DNA from: an uncultured Phocaeicola sp.
GTDB taxonomy: Bacteria > Bacteroidota > Bacteroidia > Bacteroidales > Bacteroidaceae
NCBI GenBank assembly: GCA_944322395.1
Contig: CALUPA010000023.1
Span: 1-33,626, forward strand
DNA: 33,626 nt
Direction: 5' to 3'
Position numbers and translations under genes: made by a program. Each line of letters opens with the position of its first letter. The stretch's first letter is position 1. This document shows positions 14,727 to 24,375 of the stretch, piece after piece. The notes under the pieces were generated by a model that was not told the origin of the DNA, did no database searches, and was given only the letters and a program-made list of their open reading frames with translations.

Positions 14727-17700
14727 ATGAAAAGACCCACAAAAGACTTTCTCAATGGAATGAGAATTGGCGTGATTTCATTAACGTCAATGGTAGCTCC
14801 ATTCGCATTATGTGAAATGAGGGCTGAAACATTGGACGCAAGTGTTGAAATCACTCAACAGAGTAAGATTGCTGTACAGGGTACTGTAATTGACGACCAC
14901 GGTGATCCTGTAATAGGTGCAAATATTCTGATAAAAGGAATAACAGGAGTAGGTACAATTACAGATTTGGATGGTAAGTTTACTATTCAGGTACCATACG
15001 CTGATGCTACACTTAACATTTCTTTTATCGGTTATACACCAGTAGAGTTACCATTAAAAGGACAAAGAGTTGTAAATGTTACATTGAAAGAAGATACTAA
15101 AACACTTGAAGAAGTTGTAGTAGTAGGTTTCGGTACGCAGAAAAAACAGACTGTTACAGGTTCTATGACATCTGTATCAGTCAAGGAGTTGAGTCAGAGT
15201 CCTTCTGCAAATGTTTCAAATGCACTTGCAGGACGATTGCCAGGTCTTACAGTGACACAGTATGGTGGTGGTGAACCTGGTAAGGATGTCGGCTCATTGA
15301 CTATTCGCGGTTTGTCTACATATAACGGCGGTGCACAGTCTCCTATAGTTATTGTCGATGGAGTTGAACGTTCGTTTACCAGTCTTTCTCCTGATGAAAT
15401 AGAAACATTTTCTATATTGAAGGATGCTTCTGCTACTGCAGTATATGGTGTACGTGGTGCTAATGGTGTGATTATCGTTACTACAAAGCGAGGTGTGAAC
15501 TCAGAAAAACCAACAGTGGAATTCAAGGCACAGATGGGTATTTCCGAACCGGTGAAGTTCTCTAAATACTTAGGTTCTGCTGATTATGCAACGCTTTATA
15601 ATCAGGCATTGAAGAATGATAATCCGGGATGGGCCACAGATCCTACAGTTCAGGCCAAGATGTTTCCTGAACAAATGATTGCTAATTGGCGTAAGGCAAA
15701 AGGGGACAATTCAGACGGATTGGGATATAATATGAATTTGTTTGATTTTGCTTTTAAACCGGCTTTACAGCAAGATTATAGTTTGTCGGTAAGAGGAGGT
15801 AATGAAAGAGCCCGTTATTTTGCTATGATTGCTTTCTTTGATCAGGGTGGTAACTATAAGTATACTGACCTTAATCCTACGTATAGTACAAATGGTGGTT
15901 ATACACGTTATAACTTGCGTTCAAATATAGATGTGGATATAACCAAGAATTTCTACATCCGTTTGGGACTTGGCGGACGTATTACAAAAACAAGGGAATC
16001 AGGAGGTGGATCAGGTAACATTATCTTTACGGCAAATACAGTTCCGCCTATGTATCCTGTAGTTTTGGAATATAATGGTTACCCTGCTAATGATGATTAC
16101 TATGTTGATAACTCCAGAGGTTTGCTTTTCGGTGATACACAATATCGTAAGAATATCCTGGGAGAAATTGCGTTCATGGGTTATAACATGGGACAACAGA
16201 CTAATTTCGACGGTACTTTCACCATTGGTCATAAATTGGATTTTATTACCGAAGGGTTGAAGATTGAAGGTTTGTTCTCGTACGATATGGCAGAGTCTCA
16301 AACCACTTCTCGTGTTCCGGGACGTCCTACAGTAAATAATGAAACCTACGGAGGTTATGCAACTTTTTATCCGGCAGCAGGTGCTACTGCATTCTGGAAT
16401 CCTGATCAACCCCATTATATGGGAGCATATGTGCCTGCAGTGAACAGTCATACTGTAAATACTCCGATTGGTAATTCATTTGGTCACGGAAATTCTACAG
16501 GAAAGACTTATTTCCAGATTAAACTTGATTATGCACGCAAATTTGGTTTACACAATGTGGCGGCTATGGTTATGGCCAACAGATCTGAAACACAAATAGA
16601 CAATCAAGTCCCTTATCGTTATCAGGGATTGGCTGCACGTGTAACATATGACTACCTTAACAAATATCTGTTTGAAACGAATCTTGGTGTCAATGGTTCG
16701 GAAAACTTTGCAAAATCACACCGTTATGGTGTATTCCCTTCAGTGTCACTTGGATGGGTTGTAACTGAGGAATCGTTTATGATGGGAACACAGCACTGGC
16801 TTGACCATATGAAAATACGTGGTTCATTCGGTATTTCAGGTAATGATCAGGGTATAGGACGTTTTCTATATACTCAGTATTATGATAATCAGAATGGTAA
16901 CGGATGGAATCTTGGACCTAACTTGGATCAGGGAATGGGTGGTGGTTTGCAGGAAGGCGATTTGGCTAATCCTGATCTGACTTGGGAAAAAGGACAGAAA
17001 GTAAATGTCGGTATTGATATGGATATGTTTAACAATCGTCTATCTATTACTGCTGATGCTTTCTACGAAAGACGTTATGACATTATTACTAATACGGGAG
17101 GTTCCGATGTTGTAGGTATTCCTGACGTTCTAGGAAAAGTTTCATCTTGGGTAAATGCCGGAGAAGTGGTAAATAGAGGTATAGATATTGAAGTCAGTTG
17201 GAATGACAGAGTCAATAAAGATTTCTCATACTATGTAAAATTCAACGGAGGTTTCTCAAGAAACAAGATAATAGACATGCTTGAAATAGACCGTGAAGTG
17301 CCTTGGATGCAGCGTACAGGACATAGAATCGGTGAGAATTATGTTTATGTAGTAGACCATTTTGTAAAAGACCAGGCAGAAGCTGACCGACTCAATGCAA
17401 TGAACAATGGCACAGGTTTCCAGAAATGGGGAAAACTGGTTCCTGGTGATGTGGTTTATAAGGATTTGAATAATGATGGTATCATAGACGAACTTCACGA
17501 TATGCGTCCAATGGGTAATCCGAAAATTCCTGAATTCCAGTTCGGTGTTCCGATGGGATTCTCATATAAGAATTTCGACGTGAGTTTGTTGTGGCAGGGA
17601 GCAGCCTTGACATCAATGATGTTGAATGGTCCTGCTGTATATGATTTCCCGGTTATGGGTGCTCAGGGTAATGATATGGGTAAGGTTAAACCAATGCATC

Positions 17701-18029
17701 TTGACTCATGGACACCTGAAAATCCTGATGCCAAATACCCGGCATTACACTTGGGTAATCATCCGAACAATAAGAATGCAAGCAGCAGTCTGTTCCTTTA
17801 CAATGCATCGTATGTCAGACTGAAAAATGTTGAAATTGGCTATAGTCTTCCTCTTAAGTGGATTAAGAACGCATACTTGCAGAGAGTGAGAATTTATGCT
17901 CAGGGACTTAACCTGCTTACATTCGATGGATTGGGTGATGTGGATGTGGACCCTGAAACCAAGGATGGTGACGGAACTTGGTATCCTATCCAAAGAGTGA
18001 TTAATTTTGGTATAAATGTTACATTCTAA
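14727..18029 (+). CDS. SusC-like TonB-dependent outer-membrane transporter
   Basis: A 1100-residue SusC/RagA-type beta-barrel that imports oligosaccharides (or glycopeptides) together with the SusD-like lid encoded next. A signal peptide is followed by a carboxypeptidase-D-like domain (VQGTVIDDHGDPVIGANI to about residue 130). A TonB-box-like EEVVVVGFGTQKK comes next, then the plug (LAGRLPGLTVTQYGGG, TIRGLSTYNG, PIVIVDGV, SATAVYGVRGANGVIIVTTKRG) and a long barrel that ends in phenylalanine (FGINVTF). There is no STN domain, so it is not coupled to an ECF sigma/anti-sigma pair, in line with control by the propeller regulator. ATG 14727 is chosen over ATG 14700 because it places the signal peptide at the terminus. 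susD starts 12 bp after the stop. Confidence 0.96.
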   Translation: MKRPTKDFLNGMRIGVISLTSMVAPFALCEMRAETLDASVEITQQSKIAVQGTVIDDHGDPVIGANILIKGITGVGTITDLDGKFTIQVPYADATLNISFIGYTPVELPLKGQRVVNVTLKEDTKTLEEVVVVGFGTQKKQTVTGSMTSVSVKELSQSPSANVSNALAGRLPGLTVTQYGGGEPGKDVGSLTIRGLSTYNGGAQSPIVIVDGVERSFTSLSPDEIETFSILKDASATAVYGVRGANGVIIVTTKRGVNSEKPTVEFKAQMGISEPVKFSKYLGSADYATLYNQALKNDNPGWATDPTVQAKMFPEQMIANWRKAKGDNSDGLGYNMNLFDFAFKPALQQDYSLSVRGGNERARYFAMIAFFDQGGNYKYTDLNPTYSTNGGYTRYNLRSNIDVDITKNFYIRLGLGGRITKTRESGGGSGNIIFTANTVPPMYPVVLEYNGYPANDDYYVDNSRGLLFGDTQYRKNILGEIAFMGYNMGQQTNFDGTFTIGHKLDFITEGLKIEGLFSYDMAESQTTSRVPGRPTVNNETYGGYATFYPAAGATAFWNPDQPHYMGAYVPAVNSHTVNTPIGNSFGHGNSTGKTYFQIKLDYARKFGLHNVAAMVMANRSETQIDNQVPYRYQGLAARVTYDYLNKYLFETNLGVNGSENFAKSHRYGVFPSVSLGWVVTEESFMMGTQHWLDHMKIRGSFGISGNDQGIGRFLYTQYYDNQNGNGWNLGPNLDQGMGGGLQEGDLANPDLTWEKGQKVNVGIDMDMFNNRLSITADAFYERRYDIITNTGGSDVVGIPDVLGKVSSWVNAGEVVNRGIDIEVSWNDRVNKDFSYYVKFNGGFSRNKIIDMLEIDREVPWMQRTGHRIGENYVYVVDHFVKDQAEADRLNAMNNGTGFQKWGKLVPGDVVYKDLNNDGIIDELHDMRPMGNPKIPEFQFGVPMGFSYKNFDVSLLWQGAALTSMMLNGPAVYDFPVMGAQGNDMGKVKPMHLDSWTPENPDAKYPALHLGNHPNNKNASSSLFLYNASYVRLKNVEIGYSLPLKWIKNAYLQRVRIYAQGLNLLTFDGLGDVDVDPETKDGDGTWYPIQRVINFGINVTF

Positions 18030-18041
18030 AAAATGACATAT

Positions 18042-20006
18042 ATGAAAATACTACATAAAATATCAGTAATAGCATTGTCCGTATTAATGACAGGAACGAT
18101 TGCATCGTGCAGTGATTTCTTGGACAGACAAGATGACGGTAAGCTTCAGGAAGCAGAAGTTTTTGCCAAGTATACTGAAGTTGAGAAATTGGTAACTCAG
18201 TTATATACAGATATGTATAATCGCTCGAGGGGGCTTGAGCTACTGTATTCACATAATATAGGAACAATATGCGATGAACTGGAATTCAATAAAGCTGACA
18301 GTGATGCTCCATACAAAATATTGAATGGTGAGCTTAGTGCAGACCCTGCATCTATCAGTCAGGTGAATGGTGGTGGCTGGTGGTGGGAACAGTATCAGTC
18401 AATAAGAAAGGCCAATAAGATAATATGGGGCGTGGATTATTATAATACTCCTGACCACCCATCAAAACCAGGATTGTTGAAACAGCGAGTGGCTGAGGCT
18501 ACATTCTTCCGCGCATATTTCCATTATATGCTGTTGAGATGGCATGGAGAAATGGCATATATGGACAGATTGGCTAATCCGGATGAAGACCCGGCTACAT
18601 ATGCTTACCGTGAGTCTGTTCATGCCAGTGTGGAAAAAATATGTAAGGATCTTGATGCTGCAGCTGAGAATCTTCCTGCACAGCAGTCTGGTATGGAAAT
18701 GGGACGTATAGACAAAGGTGCATGTCTGGCTCTGAAGACGATTGTTAGATATATTGCTGCATTGCCTCTGTATAATGGCGGTGAAGCTGGTGTGAGTCCC
18801 CTTGGAAATAATGATACAAGAGCAGGTGCCGCTGAATACAGAGAATATAAACCGGAAAGATGGGCTGCAGTTTTGGAAGCGGCTCAACAGTTCTTTGATG
18901 AATGTGGTACAAGATATTCTCTTTATTCGAAGTATTCTGAAACAGACTTTGTTGACGATTTGAATGACAAATCGAAATCAGGCAGAAAGGTCTACACAAG
19001 ACTTAGTAAGATGTTCTCTGATGTTGATTTCTATCTAACTGAATCAATACTTACTCTTAAAGGAGGTAAGGATACACGTTGGATACAGGATAACCTACCA
19101 GACAGAAATATTTTCGGAGGACAGACACGTAATCAACCGACTCAGGAACAAGTTGACCAGTATGAATATATTGTAGGTGATTATGGATACAGTATATTCA
19201 GCGAAGAAGCGAAACTTGGTGGTTATGATGATGAAAATCCTTATGTAAATAGAGACCCTCGTTTTTATCGTGATATTATATATGCAGGGGCTACTTATCA
19301 GTCTATAACTTATTCACCGCAGGTGGGAGGAGAGGATGAAATAAATCATTCTACTTTACGTGATGGAAAGAAAACCCGTACAGGATATGCTTTACGTAAG
19401 TTTGTTTATGAAGATTATGACAAAGATGGTTCAATTACAGCAATGTTTTTCCCACTTATCCGTTTACCGGAAATAATGCTGATATATGCTGAAGCTTTGA
19501 ATGAAACAGACAATCCTGAGGCTGGACAAAAAGTCTATGATTTATTAAATCAGATAAGGGAACGTTCTTTCATGAAAAAAGTGCCTGAGGCTGTTAAGGA
19601 TAATAAAGATTTGCGTCGTGAGTATATAAATAGAGAACGTCGTGTAGAATTGTTTTTTGAAAACAACCGTTTCTTCAATTTAAGATATAAAGGTATTCCT
19701 ACATCATCACAAGAACTTCTTAAGGAGGCAAGGTATCTGAGTTTGTCTGCAGATGGAGACGAAAGAGCACAGAAATGGTTTGAGAACGGTAACGGTGAAT
19801 ATCCTCAAACACAGCATTATATTCATGGTATGATTCCTATACAGGATTCAGACGGAAAGGTTATCATTGGTAACCAAACGTACAGAATGCAACGTATTGA
19901 GGGTAAGCAGATGGTAAGACAATTCTCATACAGAAACTATTTCTTCCCTATAAACAGTAATGAAATAGCCAAAACTCCTTCTTTGATACAGAATCCTGGA
20001 TGGTAA
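18042..20006 (+). CDS. SusD-like outer-membrane glycan-binding lipoprotein
   Basis: A 654-residue SusD/RagB family lipoprotein that forms the hinged lid of the SusC transporter and captures ligand at the cell surface. The signal has a lipobox ending in IASC, followed by the characteristic SDFLDRQDDGKL. TPR-like helical region: WWWEQYQSIRKANKIIWGVD, ATFFRAYFHYMLLRWHGEM. C-terminal SusD signature: LPEIMLIYAEALNE, then LNQIRERSF and RRVELFFENNRFFNLRYKG. It is rather long for the family (about 500-600), so extra surface loops are likely. ATG 18042 is preferred to ATG 18033 because the latter adds only MTY before the signal peptide. Confidence 0.95.
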   Translation: MKILHKISVIALSVLMTGTIASCSDFLDRQDDGKLQEAEVFAKYTEVEKLVTQLYTDMYNRSRGLELLYSHNIGTICDELEFNKADSDAPYKILNGELSADPASISQVNGGGWWWEQYQSIRKANKIIWGVDYYNTPDHPSKPGLLKQRVAEATFFRAYFHYMLLRWHGEMAYMDRLANPDEDPATYAYRESVHASVEKICKDLDAAAENLPAQQSGMEMGRIDKGACLALKTIVRYIAALPLYNGGEAGVSPLGNNDTRAGAAEYREYKPERWAAVLEAAQQFFDECGTRYSLYSKYSETDFVDDLNDKSKSGRKVYTRLSKMFSDVDFYLTESILTLKGGKDTRWIQDNLPDRNIFGGQTRNQPTQEQVDQYEYIVGDYGYSIFSEEAKLGGYDDENPYVNRDPRFYRDIIYAGATYQSITYSPQVGGEDEINHSTLRDGKKTRTGYALRKFVYEDYDKDGSITAMFFPLIRLPEIMLIYAEALNETDNPEAGQKVYDLLNQIRERSFMKKVPEAVKDNKDLRREYINRERRVELFFENNRFFNLRYKGIPTSSQELLKEARYLSLSADGDERAQKWFENGNGEYPQTQHYIHGMIPIQDSDGKVIIGNQTYRMQRIEGKQMVRQFSYRNYFFPINSNEIAKTPSLIQNPGW

Positions 20007-20024
20007 TAAATTAAAATAAAAAAT

Positions 20025-23000
20025 ATGATGAAATTTAAGTATATAATATTGACTATTGCTTGTTTAACCGTAAGTAATATTATGGCACAGGTGGAATATG
20101 TCAATCCTATGATTGGAACAAATGGAATGGGACACACATTCCCAGGTGCTTGTGCACCATTCGGACTTGTCCAACTTAGTCCTGATACAGACACTCTGTC
20201 ACATAGCATTAACGGTGTATATAACAAAAATGTATATGCATATTGTGCAGGATATCAGTATGGTGACCCTACAATAGTCGGATTCAGTCATACCCATCTT
20301 AGTGGTACAGGACACTCTGATTTGGGAGATATTCTCATAATGCCTACTACGGGTGAACTTAAACTTAATCCTGGAAGAGCTGAAAATCCGGATGAAGGAT
20401 ACAGGTCAAGGTTTAGTCACGAAACCGAAAAAGCTGTTCCAGGTTATTATGAAGTGAAACTTGACGACTATGGGATTAAAGCACAGCTTACTGCAACCTC
20501 ACGTACTGGTGTGCATAAGTATACTTTCCCTGAAGACAGTAAAAGCGGAAGAATTATTCTAGACCTTATACACGGTATATATAATTATGACGGTAAGACA
20601 TTGTGGGCTTCAATAAGAGTTGAGAATGATACACTGATTACAGGCTACAGGATAACTAACGGATGGGCACGAACTAACTATACATACTTTGCAATGTCTC
20701 TTTCAAAACCTGTACAGAACTATGGATACAAGGACATGGAAGAAGTGAAGTATAACGGTTTCTGGAGAAGATTTAATATCAACAGGAATTTTCCGGAAAT
20801 GGCAGGAAGAAAGATTGTGTCTTATTTTGAGTTTGATTTCTCGGATGAAAAAACACTTGAGGTGAAAGTCGCACTTTCTGGTGTCAGTACAGAAGGAGCA
20901 CTGAAGAATCTTCAGGCTGAAACGTGTGGAAAGAATTTTGAACTCATAGCTTCAGAAACACGTGGCAATTGGAATAGGGAACTCTCAACTATTAAGGTTG
21001 AAGGAACAGATGACCAGAAAGCAATGTTCTATACCTCTTATTATCATACGATGATCAATCCTTCGGTTTATACCGATGTTGATGGTTATTACAGGGGACT
21101 TGATGGAAATATACACAAGGCAGAAGGTTCCAATAACTATACCATTTTCTCTCTTTGGGATACTTACCGTGCGGAACATCCTTTCCTTAATCTGATGAAA
21201 TCTGACAGAAATCGTGATATGGTTGTTTCAATGATACGTCACCAGCAGCAGAGTGCTCACGGAATGTTGCCTGTCTGGAGCCATATGGCTAATGAAAATT
21301 GGTGTATGAGTGGTTATCATGCAGTTTCTGCCCTTGCGGATGCGATAGCTAAAGGTGCCGATGTTAATAAGACTGAAGCATTGAAGGCTATGGTAAAGAC
21401 TTCTAAAGTTCCTTATTATGATGGCTTGGATGATTATATGTGGTTACATTATGTTCCTTTTGATCATTCGTCAACATCTGCTTCTACTACATTGGAATAT
21501 GCATACGATGACTGGTGTATATATAATGTGGCAAAGATGATGGGTGAAGAACGTATCGCAGAGGAATATCGCAGAAGAGCATTAAACTATAGAAATCTTT
21601 TCGATACATCTATAGGCTTTATTCGTCCTAAATATTCCAATGGAACTTTTAAACATGAATTTGACCCGTTACAGACTCATGGTGAGGGCTTTATCGAAGG
21701 TAACTCATGGAATTTCTCTTTCCATGTCCCGCATGATGTAAACGGACTTATCACTTTGATGGGTGGCGATAAAAAGTTTGTGAAGCGTCTTGATGATTTG
21801 TTTGGAATGGAATTGCCGTCGAAGTATTACGAAAAGAACGAGGATATAACAAAGGATTGTCTGCTTGGAGGATATGTTCATGGAAATGAACCGAGTCATC
21901 ACGTACCTTACCTTTATGCATGGACATCTCAGCCATGGAAGACTCAATATTGGGTACGTGAAATAATGAATCGCATGTACAGAAATGATATTAACGGATT
22001 AAGCGGTAATGATGATTGTGGACAGATGTCTGCATGGTATATATTTACTGCATTAGGATTCTATCCGGTATGCCCGGGAACAGACCAGTATGTACTTGGT
22101 GCTCCTTATATGCCATATCAAGAGCTTGTATTGCCTAATGGAAAGACATTCGTTATTAAAGCACCAGGGGTAAGTGACAAGAAACGTTATGTACGTTCTG
22201 TTAAATTGAATGGCAAACCATATTCAAAGATGTATATCACACACGGAGATATACTGGCTGGTGGGGTATTGGAATTTACAATGAGTTCAAATCCTAATAA
22301 GTCGCGCGGTACTAAAACGGTTGACAAACCTTATTCACTTACTGATGGAAAGATTGAGGACAAGCTTGCAGTATGGAAAGATTACAATATAGGTAAAATA
22401 GAATTCTTCGATAGATCTCCGGAAACAAAAGGATCTGAAATATATAAGAAAATTGTTCCAGAACCTGAAAAGTATATAGCAGATAAGGCAAGAAAGGTAT
22501 TAGCAACATTATATTTCTCTCCGGAAGACAGCATTACTCCTGTACGTAAGCTTGATTATAGTGTAGAAAAAGTAGATGGAGTGTCCGCAAAAGGTGGTGG
22601 AAATGGCGAAATAGCTATATGGTATAGTACAAACCACATTGAAAAATCATTTGCAAAAAATGATACTGCTAAATTGGATTACGAAACACGCGGAGTTTTG
22701 TTTCATGAACTGACTCATGCATATCAGCTAGAGCCTCAGGGAATAGGTAGTTATGGTACGAACAAAACTTTCTGGGCATTCATTGAAGGTATGGCAGATG
22801 CATGCAGAGTAGCAAATGGTTGTTTTACAGCTGATGATCGTCCTCGTGGAGGAACTTATATGGATGGTTACCGTACTACAGGGTTTTTTATAGCTTGGTT
22901 GCAGAATACAAAAGACCCTGATTTCATTAAAAAGTTTAACCGTACCACATTAGAAGTTATTCCATGGTCTTTTGACGGAGCAATTAAAAAAGTTTTAGGT

Positions 23001-23060
23001 GATGAATTCAGTGTAGATGAATTGTGGGAAGAATATCAGAAAGAAGTTGGAGACAAATAA
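20025..23060 (+). CDS. GH92 alpha-mannosidase fused to a BSP-type zinc metallopeptidase
   Basis: A 1011-residue two-enzyme fusion. Signal peptide (MMKFKYIILTIACLTVSNIMA). GH92 module, about 22-765: NPMIGTNGMGHTFPGACAPFG, HTHLSGTGHSDLGD, FSLWDTYRAEHPF, HGNEPSHH (Glu622) and SGNDDCGQMSAW (Asp663/Asp664), so the mannosidase residues are intact. After a linker (KTVDKPYSLTDGKIED) comes a C-terminal module at about 785-1011 resembling plant/bacterial basic secretory protein peptidases (PF04450). It has HELTHAYQ (His894, Glu895, His898), then EGMADACRVANG and YRTTGFFIAWLQ. A homologous peptidase is encoded immediately downstream as a separate lipoprotein. The protein could demannosylate a glycoprotein and cleave its backbone near the glycan. 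Peptidase activity and specificity are inferred. ATG 20028 is an equally possible start. Confidence 0.9.
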   Translation: MMKFKYIILTIACLTVSNIMAQVEYVNPMIGTNGMGHTFPGACAPFGLVQLSPDTDTLSHSINGVYNKNVYAYCAGYQYGDPTIVGFSHTHLSGTGHSDLGDILIMPTTGELKLNPGRAENPDEGYRSRFSHETEKAVPGYYEVKLDDYGIKAQLTATSRTGVHKYTFPEDSKSGRIILDLIHGIYNYDGKTLWASIRVENDTLITGYRITNGWARTNYTYFAMSLSKPVQNYGYKDMEEVKYNGFWRRFNINRNFPEMAGRKIVSYFEFDFSDEKTLEVKVALSGVSTEGALKNLQAETCGKNFELIASETRGNWNRELSTIKVEGTDDQKAMFYTSYYHTMINPSVYTDVDGYYRGLDGNIHKAEGSNNYTIFSLWDTYRAEHPFLNLMKSDRNRDMVVSMIRHQQQSAHGMLPVWSHMANENWCMSGYHAVSALADAIAKGADVNKTEALKAMVKTSKVPYYDGLDDYMWLHYVPFDHSSTSASTTLEYAYDDWCIYNVAKMMGEERIAEEYRRRALNYRNLFDTSIGFIRPKYSNGTFKHEFDPLQTHGEGFIEGNSWNFSFHVPHDVNGLITLMGGDKKFVKRLDDLFGMELPSKYYEKNEDITKDCLLGGYVHGNEPSHHVPYLYAWTSQPWKTQYWVREIMNRMYRNDINGLSGNDDCGQMSAWYIFTALGFYPVCPGTDQYVLGAPYMPYQELVLPNGKTFVIKAPGVSDKKRYVRSVKLNGKPYSKMYITHGDILAGGVLEFTMSSNPNKSRGTKTVDKPYSLTDGKIEDKLAVWKDYNIGKIEFFDRSPETKGSEIYKKIVPEPEKYIADKARKVLATLYFSPEDSITPVRKLDYSVEKVDGVSAKGGGNGEIAIWYSTNHIEKSFAKNDTAKLDYETRGVLFHELTHAYQLEPQGIGSYGTNKTFWAFIEGMADACRVANGCFTADDRPRGGTYMDGYRTTGFFIAWLQNTKDPDFIKKFNRTTLEVIPWSFDGAIKKVLGDEFSVDELWEEYQKEVGDK

Positions 23061-23095
23061 ACCGATTTGTTAGAAACGAATAAAACATAATGATT

Positions 23096-24346
23096 ATGAA
23101 AAAGACATTTTACATATTAGCTTTAGCTTTTTTAGGATTCGCATCATGTAACGATGGAGATCCGTTCAACGGTCAAGGTATGCGTCCGTCTCTTCCTGGA
23201 GTAAGTGAGGCAGAGATTGTTGGGGTTCAAGAAGCTAAGTATGAACCGAGATTCAGTGAACTTTATCTGTATTGGAAACCTGTCGCAGAAGAACTAAAGG
23301 CAAGTTTTTTGGGAACAGAAGTTACTTTTGTTACTCATTCTGGTAAACCGTTGACAACCAATATAATGCGTGATAAAAACTTTCCTCAGGGATATGAAAG
23401 AATAGCTGTGGCAACAAAAGATATCTCGTCTGTAATATACAGAAGTATATGGCGTAATGAGAAAGGTGAACAGATTTTCAGCGATTATTGTAAACTTAAA
23501 GATTTGGGACTTGACATAAAGAATGTAAATATTGGTCCTGATGAAACCTTTACAACTATGCATATGCCTGAATGGAAGGAAACAAATGAGCATGTAGGAA
23601 CTCCAGCAAGTGATTTGTATTATCAGGTTGTAGGAAATCCTCCTTATTCGTACTATGAGGAATCTCTCAAGATTCTTTGCGGAGCGATGTGGTTTAATGA
23701 AAATGACCCTTATAGACAGTTGGTTGAAATGGACTGTTGGTTTAAGAAAACAAATGACCCAGGTATTGTAGCATATGTAACAGGTAGTGGAAATACAACT
23801 ATAATATGTATCGGTCAGGAGGCTGTTGAAGGATTGATTGGGAAACCTATATCAGAAGCTAGAGCTGAGATAGACGGTGTATGCTATCATGAACTTACTC
23901 ATACAATGCAGGTAAACAATCTTAATGCCGCTGATGAATTCAATAAACAATGCTTCGTTGAAGGTGGTGCGGATGCTTCACGTTTAATTTGTGGTGGATT
24001 CTCAGAAGCGCAGAGACTGGCGAGAGCAAAAATAGCTGTTGCAAAAAAAGAAGATCAGACAGAAAATCCTAAACAGGCTCCGCATCCATGGCTGGAAGCT
24101 TATGACCCGTCAGGATTTTTTATTGCATGGCTGAGAAGATATGATGGTGACTTTTGGAGAAAATTCAATTACTCTTCGCAGCTTATTACTTCAGGATGGA
24201 CATTCGAAGCTGCTGTAAAACTTATATTTGCTGATAACACAACAGTTGCTGCTGATATTGCTGCTGAGAACTGTAAGAATGATATACTTCGCGGACTTTG
24301 GAGGGTTTACAAGAAAGACGTTGAATCAGAAACAGTTTCAGAATAA
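23096..24346 (+). CDS. BSP-type zinc metallopeptidase lipoprotein
   Basis: A 416-residue lipoprotein (lipobox FASC, Cys18, from ATG 23096; ATG 23090 adds MI). An N-terminal beta-rich region at about 35-145 (YEPRFSELYLYWKPV, then VTFVTHSGKP) resembles the small Ig/Fn3-like modules of Bacteroidetes surface proteins and is not identified further. The C-terminal half is a basic-secretory-protein-like peptidase: CYHELTHTMQ (His265, Glu266, His269), FVEGGADASRLICGG and YDPSGFFIAWLRRYDGDFWRKFN. These blocks align with the C-terminal module of the preceding GH92 fusion. It is presumably surface-exposed or on the outer membrane and cleaves the protein part of the PUL substrate. It lies 35 bp after the GH92-BSP stop, within the same operon. 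Confidence 0.85.
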   Translation: MKKTFYILALAFLGFASCNDGDPFNGQGMRPSLPGVSEAEIVGVQEAKYEPRFSELYLYWKPVAEELKASFLGTEVTFVTHSGKPLTTNIMRDKNFPQGYERIAVATKDISSVIYRSIWRNEKGEQIFSDYCKLKDLGLDIKNVNIGPDETFTTMHMPEWKETNEHVGTPASDLYYQVVGNPPYSYYEESLKILCGAMWFNENDPYRQLVEMDCWFKKTNDPGIVAYVTGSGNTTIICIGQEAVEGLIGKPISEARAEIDGVCYHELTHTMQVNNLNAADEFNKQCFVEGGADASRLICGGFSEAQRLARAKIAVAKKEDQTENPKQAPHPWLEAYDPSGFFIAWLRRYDGDFWRKFNYSSQLITSGWTFEAAVKLIFADNTTVAADIAAENCKNDILRGLWRVYKKDVESETVSE

Positions 24347-24351
24347 TAACC

Positions 24352-24375
24352 ATGAAATCTATATATGAATTATGA
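24352..24375 (+). other. Seven-codon upstream ORF coupled to the next gene
   Basis: ATG at 24352 opens a seven-codon frame encoding MKSIYEL. Its TGA overlaps the ATG of the following lipoprotein gene (ATGA, 24372-24375). It could couple translation of the downstream gene to ribosomes leaving the peptidase gene. It could equally be chance. Confidence 0.25.

Noticed and set aside
16011-16451. 146-codon minus-strand open frame inside susC
   Set aside because: It is antisense to a well-supported SusC barrel and its composition is typical of a shadow frame.
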